A stretch of 64,000 nt of DNA from Carex sylvatica (Eukaryota > Streptophyta > Magnoliopsida > Poales > Cyperaceae). The stretch lies in the NCBI GenBank assembly GCA_964058845.1, contig CAXKVR010000138.1:248001-312000 (forward strand). Reading direction: 5' to 3'. Shown here one piece after another: positions 47,062 to 59,718 of this stretch (its first letter is position 1; every line of letters starts with the position of its first letter). The notes under the pieces are model-generated. The model did no database searches. It saw nothing but the letters and a program-made list of their open reading frames with translations, and was not told where the DNA came from. Both the position numbers and the translations under genes were made by a program.

Positions 47062-48321
47062 TAGTGATTTGCTTTCGGGTAGGGGCCGGACATACCCGGG
47101 CACGGGCACGGGTAAGGGTCGGGTACGGGTATCACGGGTAGACGGGTATCTCGGACCGGGCATCACGGGTTTTTTTTTTAAAAACCGTGCCCTGCCCGTC
47201 TTATATCCGTGCCCGTTGTACCCTTGAGGGGCAGGGCGGTCCAAGTAGTGGCACGGGCAGTCCGGGTAGGGGCATGTTTTTTTTTCCTGTTTTTTTACGG
47301 TGTTGTACCAATATTATTACGTGTTTATAATTCGACTTTTAAAATCTAAATAGTTTAAATATCAAATAGTGTATATATATATACATAAAATTATCAAATT
47401 ACATCTTTATAATTCCTAAATAAATAAAATTTGCAACTTATATATATAAATTATTCTTGCAAAAATTTGTATGTTTATTCGGCTATGTACAAATGTATTT
47501 ATTTATTTCTTTACACGAGTCATTTTATTTTATTTTCAAATTCTCATTCTAATTATATAGTTTCATAATTTATTTATATCTCAAAATTTTTAGTTTACAT
47601 TTTAAATTGATAATATATTTTCTAAACGTTCATTTATTTTTAATAGGTTAAATAAAATATAAATCAAAAATATAATTAAATAAGAAACTTTAAAACAATA
47701 AATTAAAAAACAGAAATTAAAAACAGAATTTAAAAAACAGAAATTAAAAAACAGAAATTAAAAAACAGAAATTAAAAAACAGAATTTAAAAAACAGAAAT
47801 AAAAAAACAGAAATAAAAACAGAATTTAAAAAAACAGAAATTAAAAAACCGAATTTTAAAAACCGAATTTTAAAAACCGAATTTTAAAAACATAAATTAA
47901 AAAACAGAATTTTAAAATCAGAATTTTAAAAACAGAAATAAAAACAGAATTTAAAAAACAGAAATTAAAAAACAGAATAAAAAAACAGAATTTAAAAAAC
48001 AGAATTTAAAAAACAAAAATTAAAAAAACAAAAATTAAAAAACAGAATAAAAAAAGGAGGGAAAAAATTTAAAAAATTTGAAATTAAAAAAAAGGGTACG
48101 GGTATAGGGTACACGGGTATTCGGGTGCGGGCATGGGCACGGGTAAACCGGTCCGGATATGATCGGATTTTTTCCCGAAAAGACGTACCCTGCCCGTTTT
48201 ATGCCTCTACCCGTGTACCTGTTTACCCTACATATACCTAAGCTTGGACACGAGTACCCCGGATAGCAGGCACGGACGAACCGGATACGGGCAGCCCCAC
48301 CCGGGTGTTTGCAAACCACTA
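47062..48321. mobile_element. hAT-type element with GC-rich ends, near-perfect 8-bp TSD and internal minisatellite
   Basis: The left end TAGTGATTTGC and right end GCAAACCACTA are inverted. Flanking 8-mers are CTCCAGGA (47054-47061) and CTCCGGGA (48322-48329), one mismatch. About 200 bp at each end is full of CACGGGTA, CGGGCACGGG and TGCCCGT motifs in both orientations, while the 0.8-kb centre is extremely AT-rich. GC-rich subterminal repeats plus an 8-bp TSD fit a non-autonomous hAT element. No ORF of note. Confidence 0.8.
47690..48058. repeat. Minisatellite of about 13-15 bp units inside the hAT element
   Basis: More than twenty tandem variants of AAAAAACAGAATTT / AAAAAACAGAAATT. Occasional CCGAATTTT and CATAAATT variants occur near 47850-47890. 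Confidence 0.85.
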
Positions 48322-48329
48322 CTCCGGGA

Positions 48330-51300
48330 TGCTGCTATGAGATTGTTCCAACTTCCAAGATGGAGAATAAGACGTCCCAATTTGTGAAATTTTATTTAGG
48401 CTCTTTTGTTTGTTTTGAAAATAAGGGAAATTTTATGTACGTATTTTTCAAATACATAATATCATGTTTAATCTTCTAAATTTTATCTAATTTACTGTCT
48501 TTTTAGGTAAAACTCATTTTAAATTAATTAAGCTTTCATTTTACCTTTTCTTGAAAAATAGAAATATGTAGTCTTTGTATGAAAAATGTTCATCTTTCTA
48601 ATTGATCAATTTTCAAGAAAAAATAATTTTTTTTTAATTATGACACATGCATAGTGACATTATACATATACTTGTGTTCACATTATGAGTAAGAAAATAA
48701 ATTATTTGTCATCACAATTTGTCAATTAGAAGACTAAATATTTCTCTTAAACAATTTATACATATATTTTTTTAATAAAGGATAAATGGATACTTTATAA
48801 ATTAAAAATGAGTTTTAATATAATAGACAGTACAATAAATGTGTAAATTTATGAGTTTTTAAAATTTAGAGAGGTGAGTATGAATTATAAATTTTATAAA
48901 AGATAATTTCGAGGTTTTTGAAAGATATACGTACAATTCTCCCTATATTCAAAACAAACAAAAGAGCCTAAATAAAATTTCACAAATTTTTACGTCTTAT
49001 TCTATCTTTTTGGATAAAAGGCAAAGATTCTCATTTGCATTAGCAAAAAACCGTTAATTACCGTCTTACTCTATCTTGGAATAAAAAACTCTGAGCAAAC
49101 AAAACGTCTACAGTTTTGGACAGTTTAAAATAAAGAGTAGCTTCAGTCTATAGATCTAAAAAATAACGCCAATATTTGAATAACAGAGACATACAAGAAC
49201 TAAGCTATATATCGGTTTACATTTGAAAAAAATGAAGAAAAAAATGTTTTTATGGAACAGGTAGTCCAGCCCCTTTTTTTTTAATTATGCTTTATTAGTA
49301 TTATATTCTTAGAAACCAGCCACATGAACACTCTGATTTTGGGTGGTACAGGTAACTTCCACCAAAGCAAAGGTTTTGTCATACTTATACCTCCTCTAAA
49401 ATTCAATAATTTATATAAGGAAGGATCTGACTGTAAATTTGCCACATCTCCTTATGCTTCAGTCTAGAGCTATACAAAATTACTCAAACTCGTAACTCGC
49501 TCGTTAACTATTTGTTTTAACTCGTTCATTTACAACACGAGTTGGCTGACTCGTTTAATAAATGAGCTGAATTTGAGCATGCCCAACTCGCTCATTAACA
49601 ACTCGAGTTACACATAATTCGTCACAATAAATCCCATGCCTTTCTAAATAACTTCTAAGTTGTTGTTTGAATTTTTTTTTATTTCATTAGTTGTCTTGTT
49701 AATTATGTTTGAATTATTTGTGTTTAGATACTTTTATTAAATCATTTGAATTGTTTTTGTTTAGATAAATTCTCACTAGTACGTGAGGATAAGTCTATAA
49801 CTAAGAAAATTGATTAGTCGATATTTTAAATTACACACCTCTCTAACCCACACAGCCTCCGTATCTGCTTTTATGATTTTGAAGTGGTTCCGACCAAAAT
49901 ATTTAAACCAAATAATAAAGTAAGCCGAATATTAGAACCAAAAATTTGAATATTAATATTAATAAATTGAATTATAAAATAATAATTTAAGCAAAGCTTG
50001 GATCCTACCTTAAGTCTCAAGACAGAGATAATTAAGCCAAATAATAAGTATTAAGATAATTAAGATAAATAAGCCAAATACTAAGTATTAAGATAATTAA
50101 AATAAATAAGCCAAATACTAAGTATTACATAAAATAGCGAAATACTACCATAAAAAATTCATTGATGTTCTTGACAAGTTTACATAAAATAGAGAAATAC
50201 TACCATAAAATAGAAAGACAATCGTTCACAATGTTAGCTAGTAAAATAAACACTGACTAATCAAACTACTCAGTAACAATCATGATAACAAGTTGTATTA
50301 ACAACAATAATATTTTCGTTGTAACAATTACCACTCCACGAAAAACATAAACTCTTAAAATAATTCAAAAAATATGTTAATTTTTTTTCAGATCTTTTAA
50401 TTAAAGTTGGTTGCTGCTTTGCGAATTGTAGTTCTTTAGCTCTCCCGGAAGGATAATCTTATAATAGTGTTCGGCACACCCTCCTTAAAATTCTTTAAGC
50501 TTCTTAGAAGACTAGAAAATTTTAAGCTTGTCAAATATATATATATTTTTTTTTTTGTAAAACTTAAAACAACTTTTTTAAGTATCTTTTTACTCACATT
50601 TTTAAGTTTGTCCAAATTTTTAAAAAGTCATTCTATATGGCTTAAGCACTTGAAATTTATTAAGAAGCTAAGCATCTATTTTTTTAATTTTTGTTGTCAA
50701 ACATCTCTCTTTTAGCAAAGTTTAAAATTTAATCCTACCCAACTTGTCAAACACCCGATCATCAATAACATTTTACATATTCAATTTATGGGTGTGATTA
50801 CCCGTACAAATTTAACATTTTTACATATTTAAATTTAATCCCATCCAACTTAACTGTGATTACCCATAAAAATTTTACATATTCAATCTCCTAATCATCT
50901 ATAAATTTTTTGTTCCCATATATATCAAATTATGGGTGAGTTGTGAATCTGATTTAACATTAGATAATTACGATCCAATTTAATAGTTAAAATATTTTCT
51001 TTCATATAAAATATCGTAATTTTAACATTTAACATTTAACATTTGCAGTGAAGACGAGTTTAATAAATTAGGACCTCATCTCGTATTTAAAAAAGAAAAA
51101 AAAAAGATTCAAGCGAGTCTCGTCTTATATTTAAGAAAAATAAAGATTCATGTGAATATATGACGATGAAAGCTTGTAAAAGGCCACATTTGATTATCAA
51201 AACATACAATGATACAATGCCACGATGTGATTTTTTTATTTTTTTTTCTTTTTTGAGAAAAGCCCGTAGGCAATGTGAGGTGTACATTTTCGTGTAACAG

Positions 51301-52153
51301 CTGACAGTTATATTTTTAGTTGTTACACAATCAAACAAGGGAAAAAAAAAAAGTCATACATTTTATAGGAACAAGTCTAAATTTTATCCTGGTCTTTATC
51401 TTAATTTCTACGTATCTAAATATCAATCATGGATACAGTACTGAATTCATTATTATAGGTGCCAGAGCAGCAGAGGATATGCATACTACAAATCCTGTCG
51501 CAGAAACTTATTTCATTCCCTTCTAAGCTGGATCAAATTGTTTTCAAATTGCCAATTCTTTTTAGATCGAACCCACACAAAGCCACCCGATATTTTTTGT
51601 TTGTTTTTTAAAGGATATATGAATGGATGGTTTTTTGGGGCACGAAACAAACAATATATCCCAGCCACAAAAAAGACCACTAAAAATTTGAAACAAATGA
51701 TCCAAACTCTGACCTCGCTGGCTACGCTCCGGTATTACGCTACTAGCAAATAGATTCTGTTACATATTTTCCGTCTCATATCAACGTCACAAGGATCTGA
51801 AATATGGGACCCGCTCAAATGCAATACTGTGGGGCCCGTAATTCAGGAAGTTATAATATGATGTATTTCAGAGATCCGATACAAAGGACCGAGATTCCAA
51901 CATTAAATAGCGAATACTTATTGTAATATCTATCGAGAAAAGGAAACCACCAGTGCTCCTAGTTCAGCACACCACACACGCAACTCTTTTCCCGCTGCTT
52001 CACCGACCCAATCGCCTCTGTATTCTCAAATCCAACCGCTCCCTCTCCCTCTCCCTCTTTCTCTCTCTCTCTCCCCTCGCCTTGCTTGTAAATTTCCTAC
52101 TCCGATCACATCGCCGTTTTTTTCTCTCGTCTCCCGGATCGCTTTCTCCCAAA
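48330..52153. other. Gene-free AT-rich DNA, a hAT relic, then the ADF upstream region
   Basis: 49480-49625 has CTCGTTAACT, AACTCGCTCATTAACAACTC and AATGAGCTGAA motifs like the subterminal arrays of the 31760 hAT element, so it is probably a diverged relic. 50.0-50.2 kb has small AT-rich direct repeats (AAGCCAAATACTAAGTATTA). The last 150 bp (CCCTCTCCCTCTTTCTCTC) is the CT-rich 5' leader expected of the actin-depolymerizing factor gene. Confidence 0.45.
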
Positions 52154-53365
52154 ATGGTATACTCTTTATTTTTTATTTTTTTATGTTTGCCCACTTATAG
52201 CTAGGGTTTCTTATTCTATTTTTAGATTTTGTTCTTTTTCTATATTTCCACTGTGATTAGTGAATATTGAGTGATGGATCTATGATAAAATACTTGATTT
52301 GAGAAATTTGGATGGAAACTAGGCGATTCGGATCTACTGTGTTTGAATTAGATCTGTAATTCTCGAATTAGGCTAGCATGTTCGTCAAAAAAAAAGAAGC
52401 GAGCTACGTCTGCTAGATTTACAAAAAAAGTATAGTTGCTTATATAAGATGCTATGAGTCCGAGCTGCCTACTTTCATTTTGCATGTTATTGGATCCTCA
52501 GCAGTGTAGCACAATACGGTACCAGTCTAGTCTTACTAGACTGGACTCTTAAAGGAGCTACCTAAAGTACCAGCCTTACTGTATGTTTTTGTGTGGTGAT
52601 TGTAGGCGAACGCAGCGTCAGGGATGGCGGTCAATGACGAATGCAAGCTGAAGTTCCTTGAGCTGAAGGCAAAGAGGACGTACCGGTTCATAGTGTACAA
52701 GATAGATGAGAAGCTGAAGCAGGTCATAGTGGAGAAGGTTGGTGAGCCCACCCAGAGTTATGAGGACTTCACAGTCAACCTCCCTGCCGATGAATGCCGC
52801 TACGCCATCTATGACTATGACTTTGTCACTGCTGAGAACTGCCAGAAGAGCAAGATCTTCTTCATTGCATGGTACCTCTATCTTCTTGGTTCATTCTCTC
52901 TTTTAGTTTGGTAGAGACCCAAGGTGTTATGTGTCTGATCGGTCTAGCACTATCGGAACTTGAAATTTACATTTTATTATCTGGTATCGGAGACAACATA
53001 ATTGCAGTGCTCTTTTTTTGGGTAGGTTTTGTGCTCTTCTATTTGTTTTTGGTTAGTGTTTCTCTTGGGGTTGTCCTTAGCATAATGTTGGAGCTTAGTA
53101 GTCTCTATTATAATTGGTATAAATCATCTCATACTGATGTTATTTGGCTGGTGGATCTATTAGCACTAGGTGGGGACTTGTAAGATGCTGACTTATTTTC
53201 TCTTCCGTGAGAAGGTCCCCTGACACAGCAAGAGTGAGGAGCAAGATGCTTTACGCAAGCTCCAAGGACAGGTTTAAGAGGGAGCTGGATGGCATCCAAG
53301 TTGAGTTGCAAGCGACCGATCCTACTGAGATGGACCTTGATGTAATTCGAAGCCGCGCCAATTAA
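52154..53365 (+). CDS. ADF: Actin-depolymerizing factor (ADF/cofilin)
   Basis: Cytoplasmic protein that binds G- and F-actin, severs and depolymerises filaments, and is controlled by Ser phosphorylation. Exons: 52154-52156 (the ATG alone), 52606-52871 and 53215-53365, giving 139 residues, the standard plant ADF length. The sequence begins [18 protein letters not shown] with Ser6, the regulatory phosphosite of plant ADFs. It continues with [34 protein letters not shown] and KSKIFFIAW. The actin-binding helix is in [17 protein letters not shown], and the end is [16 protein letters not shown] one-codon first exon is a known conserved feature of plant ADF genes and explains why no longer N-terminal frame is visible. 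Intron 1 (449 bp) has a perfect CCAGTCTAG/CTAGACTGG hairpin near 52525. Paralogue not assigned. Confidence 0.96.
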
Positions 53366-54736
53366 ATGGATTCACTGCTATTATTGCTACAACTAGGTAT
53401 CTGCAGTGAAGAGGTACTTGGTAAATGAATATGTTTATAGTTTTAAGCGTGTCGGTGATTTGGCAATTGTAAGGTTGCGCTCGGGCTTGTTGTTTATGTG
53501 CCCTAGGTTGTTATTGGGCTTTTAAGAATAACTTTCTACTTTGAGACTTGCTTTGTTTTGTTGTCTTTGTGAACTGCTTGTATGCGAATCTGTAAGTCTG
53601 GCCACCGGGTCTAACATTATGGATTGTTAGTTAATATGGCGAATGTAATGGATATTGACCCTTTTTTTTTTCCCCACTTTGCTCTGTTTGGTTAACTCCT
53701 GTTTAGCAGCTTGCAAGGTTTCTCTTTTCACTGCCGAGTATTTACAAACAGTTGTTTATATGAGGGGTGAATTATGATTGAACCGTTAAGTATGATCTTG
53801 ATCCGCATGAATCTTTAGGTCAATCGGACGGTTAACATTGGACACCCCCTTCTTGGAAAAAATGGTTGGGAATTAGGTGGTAGGCGGAGCAAACGCAATG
53901 GGAAGTTAGAGAAGGTTACGGACCATCACCAACTTTTATTGACCAATAGTCAAATGCAATTGGTTCTTAAAGATGTGGGGTCCATATTAAGGTTATATAA
54001 AAGCAGGTCCTAAGTTACAACTTACAAGAGATTTGTCTATTTTGTCATATCTACAATTTCTTTTTTTTGAAGGTCAGTAGAACTGACATTTCATTGATTA
54101 ATAAGCATATCTACAATTTCAATAATTATTTCTTAATAAAGATCTAATTATCATATGCTTATCATCCATTTCTAATTTCAAATTAAATAACTTGTGTTAA
54201 TTTATTTTCTTTCGACCATGTTGCAATATCCTCATGAACCAATTACAATAGCTGGTGCATGAATGTCAGCAGCATTGATTATATCTTTATAATACATGTT
54301 GTCATTGTCATGCTAACATTTTACAATTGAAGTACACGTGCTTTTATCATACAGCTCAAACATGAAATGGCTAAATTTTATCCGAAGCATTGACGCCGGT
54401 AAATATAATGCCGAGTTGATTCTACTAGTTAAGACTATTTTATACGAGGATGAAAATTGTCTTTTAATTCTCTTTTACTTTTTATATAATAAAAAAGGAA
54501 CAAATCTGACCTGCCCGCCTAAAAGTATTAGAAGGAATAATGGACACTAGAACTGTAACATTGCGTGTCGTACATCCAACTTGCATTATTCCTTGATGGT
54601 TAGTACCCATTTGCCACTGCTTTAGTGTAATGACAAGGAAAGAGTAGTCGATACAGAAATCTTGCTATTTATTCCTTGATGGTGATCATCTTCATTATTT
54701 CGGTTGGAAGGCTCGGGGTCCAGCAAGAGTCCAGGG
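53366..54736. other. 3' flank of ADF and gene-free DNA
   Basis: The first roughly 300 bp is probably the ADF 3' UTR. No further gene or clear repeat was seen up to the foldback element. Confidence 0.45.
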
Positions 54737-55092
54737 CTGGAATTTTTTTTATAAACCATAATTAGAAAAAGGACTTTTATCAAACCAACATGATTATTTT
54801 TTTTTACAAAAATCATGAGGACCGAAATATTTCGGTCCTGAATTTTTTTTTTTTGAAACTGAAATAGCAATTCGGTCTCAGATATTTTTACACTTTTTCA
54901 ACGTATTTTCTCAAAATCTGTAAAAATGGTTGGGACCAAAATACTATTTTGGTCCCAAAAAAAATAATTCAGGACTGAAATGGCACTTCATTTTGATCCT
55001 TATAGTTTTTTTGTAAAAAAAAAAGTAGTCATGTTGGTTTGGTTTGATAAAAATCTTATTTCTAATTATGGTTTATAAAAAAAATTCCTAGG
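54737..55092. mobile_element. Foldback element with arms of about 150 bp
   Basis: GGAATTTTTTTTATAAACCA and TTTTTATCAAACCAACATGA at the left are mirrored at 55020-55090. Internal pairs include GGACCGAAATATTTCGGTCC and GGGACCAAAATACTATTTTG. No TSD or coding sequence was found. Confidence 0.65.
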
Positions 55093-55321
55093 GACGATCA
55101 TTTTTATCCGGAAAGGTAACGAGTATATATCAGCCAAACAACGACCACCGTGACACCTATTTATTTTGAACGCATTTATATGTAGTGCTAGGTATACAAA
55201 GAATTTTGGTTTTTTAGGATGCCGATTTGGCCCTCGGTTCTGATTGTTCTTTGGTAATTCAAGAATGTATTTTCTGAGAATAAGTATTCGTCTCCTTTCT
55301 TTTCTATGACATGGTTACATG

Positions 55322-55538
55322 AATCCGTATCCTCTGCATTACCTCAAAAGGTAATCTTTTGAGTTAATGAATTTCAAGCGTATGATATGTGTTATGATTC
55401 GTGCAGACTAGATCCGCACTAATATTGAAATATACCATATATTATATGTAGAAATCGGATTAATTCTGTTTAGAATTAGACGGTTGAGATTCATTAACTC
55501 AAAAGATTTTTTTTGAGTTAATGCAGGATACAGATTCT
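55322..55538. mobile_element. Mutator-like MITE with 9-bp TSD GGTTACATG
   Basis: The 217-bp element has inverted ends (AATCCGTATCC-TGCATTA and TAATGCAGGATACAGATT) and inner arms CTTTTGAGTTAATGAAT and ATTCATTAACTCAAAAG. It is flanked by identical 9-mers GGTTACATG at 55313-55321 and 55539-55547. A related copy enters the window at about 63880. Confidence 0.85.
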
Positions 55539-55702
55539 GGTTACATGGTAGGAATTGTAAAATCATATCGTTTTTCAGTTATTTCAAAGGAATCTGAGTG
55601 CTTTGGATTTTTTATGTGCGTACTGCAGTAGATGGTGAAAAATCAAGTAAAGGTAAGGAACTGAAGAGAACGCTGGCCGGTTTTTGTACGAATACATTTA
55701 AG

Positions 55703-58700
55703 GGAAAATTTCCAGTGTACCCATGAAAACTTTTAAAATAGCCATTTTTTCATCAAAACATCTAAATATTTAATATTCCATAAAAATTTAATATTATTTC
55801 CTTTATCTCCTTCTATTCATTAAATTTATTATCTAAACAAATATATCCTTTCCTTTCAAATGAAGATGTCTCTTTAAATTAACAATATGATTGAATCGAA
55901 TAAGAAATGAACCAAACTTGATGGCAGAAACAATAAGTTGTCCAAAAACAAATTTTAATCCTGTTTCAAAACCTAGAGAGGAGGGATCCATTAACATTTG
56001 AAGCAGAGAAAATCCTCCCCTTTCTCTCTCTCTCTCTCAGCTTATTTTTCTTATCTGTCGATTTGAATGCATCACCGAATCCAATATATCTGATAGTCTA
56101 TGAATGTTCCTTTTAATTAATAAAGTGTTCTACTATTTCGTGGTATGTATGTGCAGCTGTCTATCCTTCGGATCAGGAGCAGAATCAGACTTTCAAACTA
56201 TGAGAGTCAGACACATAATGGAGTCATCATATAAAATTTTCATGTTAAGAATGAGAGTCAATTTACATGATTTATGACATTTTATTATAAATTACATTGA
56301 AAATTATACATAATACAAAAAAATTCAAAAAAAGAATGGGGAATCAATTGACCCCCATTCATGTATACTACATCCACCTCTGCTTCGGACTCCCATTGTT
56401 GACAAGACAGGAAATACCAATTCTTTCAAGGACCGTGGCATTCCCTTCATATATCCCGGTTTTGATGAACTAGGAATCTACTTTCAGATTGATGAATAAT
56501 CATTGGAATTTCTATTCATTTTTTACTCTGCTCCGACGATTTAGTGGCAATGATCTGAGAATTAGCCTTTGACATGACTTCAACTCCTCAGCCCAACATT
56601 CTGGAGTCCTCCTTGGATTGATAAAAATTGCTTATTGGCCAAGGCTGAAAAAGAATGGGAAATAATTTTTCATGGAGTGTGAGGTTGGTAAAATAAAACA
56701 AAGGTGAACTCCAGCTATTCATGCACGAAAGATGGGAGCCTTTTATTGCTGCCTATAAGGCACATGAAAAAGAAAGAAATATGATATATTAAATAATTCA
56801 AACAAATTAAAGGCGATTTCTAGCTGGGGATTAAGACGTCATTTTCATTTCAAAACAGCATGAATGCAATCTCTCAGCTTTTTGGCTCACGACATTCCTC
56901 CTTGAGCTTGCTGACATGTTCAACTATTCATGATGCCTAGCCCTATCCTTGCGCCTCACCTGCTATTTTGTTAATTACTTAATTTAAAGAGATAATGGAA
57001 GGGGTATATTTGTCTAAAAAATAAATTTGATGAATAGAATGGGATAAAAGAAATAATATTAATTTTTTGGGAGCACCTAGCTATCTTCCTGTAACTATCC
57101 CCCATTTCATCCTCCAATCATTAACTACTTAAATAACTACCAACTACCTAGGGGAACCACCTAATATTTGAAAGATTTTACAACTGGCGCAAGTATTCAT
57201 CTATAATGCATCAAGTATTCAACTATATCACATCAAGTATTCATACATAACATATCAAGTATTAAAAAAAAATTGGACATGTTTTTAGAGGTGATTTTTT
57301 TCCGTTCAATCTAATCAATATTTCTGACGATCGGTGAGAAATTTTGCAAATCTAAAACCACAAATATTTTATACATATTTTTATCTTTCAAATGAGATCC
57401 ATGATGACATACTTTCGAGTTGTCTGTTACACAAGTATTCATCATCATCGAGAAAGTATTCATTCTCATTGTGCAAGTGCAAATATAAAAACAAGACATA
57501 TTACTCATCTATCTTTTACACGTTTTTAGAGGTGATTTTTTTCTCCGTTCAATCTAACCAATATTTCTGACAATATGTGAGAAATTTTACAAATTTAAAA
57601 TCACGAATGTTGTCTACATAATTTTATCTTTCAAATGAGATCCATGATGACATACTTTCGAGTTGTCCGTTGCACAAGTATTCATAACTCATCGAAGAAG
57701 TATTCATTATTGTCGTGCAAGTGTAAATTAAAAAGCTGAAAACATCACTCATCCATATTTTACACTTTTTTAGAGGTGATTTTCTTCTTCTCCGTTCAAT
57801 CTAAACAATATTTCTAACGATATGTGAGGAATTTTGCAAATCTAAAACCACGAATATTTTCTACACAATTTTATCTTTCAAATGAGTTCCATGATGACAT
57901 ATTTTCGAATTGTCTGTTGCACAAATATTCATATCTTGTCACGCAAATATTCATACCTAAGATATCAAATATTCATTCATACACGTTGAAGTATCCATAT
58001 TTAAGACATCAAGTATTCATTCGTATACCTCTATTTTTAAATTATTATTTTTATGTTATTCTATGATGACATATTTTTGAGTTGTCCGTTGTACAAGTAT
58101 TAATACCTCATCGAGAAAGTATTCATCCATGTCGTGCAAGTATAATAGTTAATGTATCAAGAGTATTTATCCCCGTCGATTAATTTTTCAAGAGCAGTCA
58201 AATAGTATTGAATATTACTTTATTGTTTTCTGGTCCAATTTTACTTTTTGAAAAAAAAAATAATTACCACATATCATGTAATTGAAATGTTACAAACAAA
58301 AAATAAAAATAAAAATAATATTTAAAAGAAACAAAACATACTTTATTGAAGTATTCATACTTAAAATATCAAGTATTTATACATATACGTTGAAACATTC
58401 ATACCTAAGATATCAAGTATTTATTCATTCACACACCTCTATTTTTTTTTCAAAATTTTCTTTTTATGTCATTTCTTAGTACTTAGTACGCATTTCTCTA
58501 ATCCACCATTAATAAAACTTTGTTTTTTACAAATAACTTGCTACTTCATGAGGAAGAGAAATATAGGCACGAAAGAGATTAATTGCATCCATGCATAGAG
58601 ACACAATTAGTTGAACTCGATCCATTTAACACTCGACAATGATGAATCAGACCCGACAGAGATGTGCTTGATTGGAATAGAGTATATCAAACATTCATTC

Positions 58701-59718
58701 ATATACGTTGAAATATTTATTCATGTTAACAAAATATCCAAAGCTAGTATATGCTGATTTTAATTTCCAACCAAAGCATTATCAGAATTAATATAAGCAT
58801 TGCATGGTGCCAGTAAATACAATTTGCAATAAGTATGACTAAACATCAAATCAACCCAATTCTAGCTCAATTAACCAATCGGTAGATTAATATATTTTCC
58901 TTCTTCACTTTGATCCTCACCGGCTTACCTTCTCAGATTGCACACCAATTAATATCTTTTCCTTCGCAAGGCTCTCAAAAGTATCATCATCGTTCTTTGA
59001 ACAATCCAAGCCTTGTTAGTTTCGTTGGAGGCGTTGCTAGTTCAGATTCAGATCTGGACCGATCAAATTGGTTTTTCTTCTATGGCAGCGGGGATTTTTC
59101 AACTCGAGTCGACGGTTTTGGTTTAGATCTTCGCAAGAGAGAAACCTTCTCAATCAGCAACATCTCCAGTTCGTGCTTCTTGTCCAGTTGTTTGCTCTTA
59201 ACTGGAGAAACCTTTTCAGATCCATTTTGACCCGATTCGAACGCTTCTCCGCGCTTAAGAAGCCTGAACCTGTCTTGCACAGGAGAGGTTGGAGGGGTAG
59301 AACAATTCTCTTACTCCGAAGCTTATCGATATGGGCGGAGGAGCTTGTTGACTGGAGATGAGGCGATCTGAGCGGAATGATTGATCTGGGTGGTGAAGAA
59401 GAAGAGAACAAGAGAGGAGGAAAAGAAAAGTGGAAGAGGTTGGGGAGGAAAAATCAGTTAAACTGGTAAGGAAAGTTACGACTTTAATTAGATTTCTGAG
59501 GTTAATCGAAATTTTTTTGGGGAATAAAGACGTGCAAGGACAGTTAGGACCGGTAATTATAGTTAGAGCATTATCCACTTTGATGGGGGATAAACGGGGG
59601 AAAGTATGCCGGGGATATTATAATTACTCTAATTTTTTATGGGATATTGAATATTAAGTTGTTTTAATGAAAAAATTGGCTATTTTAAAAGTTTTCGTGG
59701 GTACAATAGAAATTTTCC
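55703..59718. mobile_element. Second large inverted-repeat-bounded segment, about 4.0 kb
   Basis: About 85-100 bp at the left (GGAAAATTTCCAGTGTACCC, GAAAACTTTTAAAATAGCCA) is mirrored at 59625-59718. A further internal inverted copy of the next part of the left arm lies at 56997-57075 (AATAGAATGGGATAAAAGAA). The interior holds a roughly 242-bp tandem array and anonymous unique sequence. No transposase and no TSD were recognised; element status is inferred from the inverted arms. Confidence 0.5.
57178..58470. repeat. Tandem array: about 242-bp unit in three copies plus AAGTATTCAT short repeats
   Basis: Units starting TTTTTAGAGGTGATTTTTTTC occur near 57282, 57523 and 57766, each running through CCGTTCAATCTAA, TCTTTCAAATGAGATCCATG, GATGACATACTTTCGAGTTG and CACAAGTATTCAT. 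A truncated fourth follows at about 58060-58140. Before, within and after the units the 10-mer AAGTATTCAT and variants are repeated many times. Confidence 0.85.

Noticed and set aside
46981..48319. Minus-strand frames of 87 and 94 codons rich in Pro, Gly and Arg
   Set aside because: They are readings of the CACGGGTA subterminal repeats of the hAT element, not genes.
52000..52204. Frames on both strands over the ADF leader
   Set aside because: Explained by the CT-rich 5' leader; the real product starts at the one-codon exon at 52154.
58910..59657. Cluster of frames on both strands near 59 kb
   Set aside because: No recognisable protein, no consistent splice structure; kept only as a possible captured fragment in the region note.
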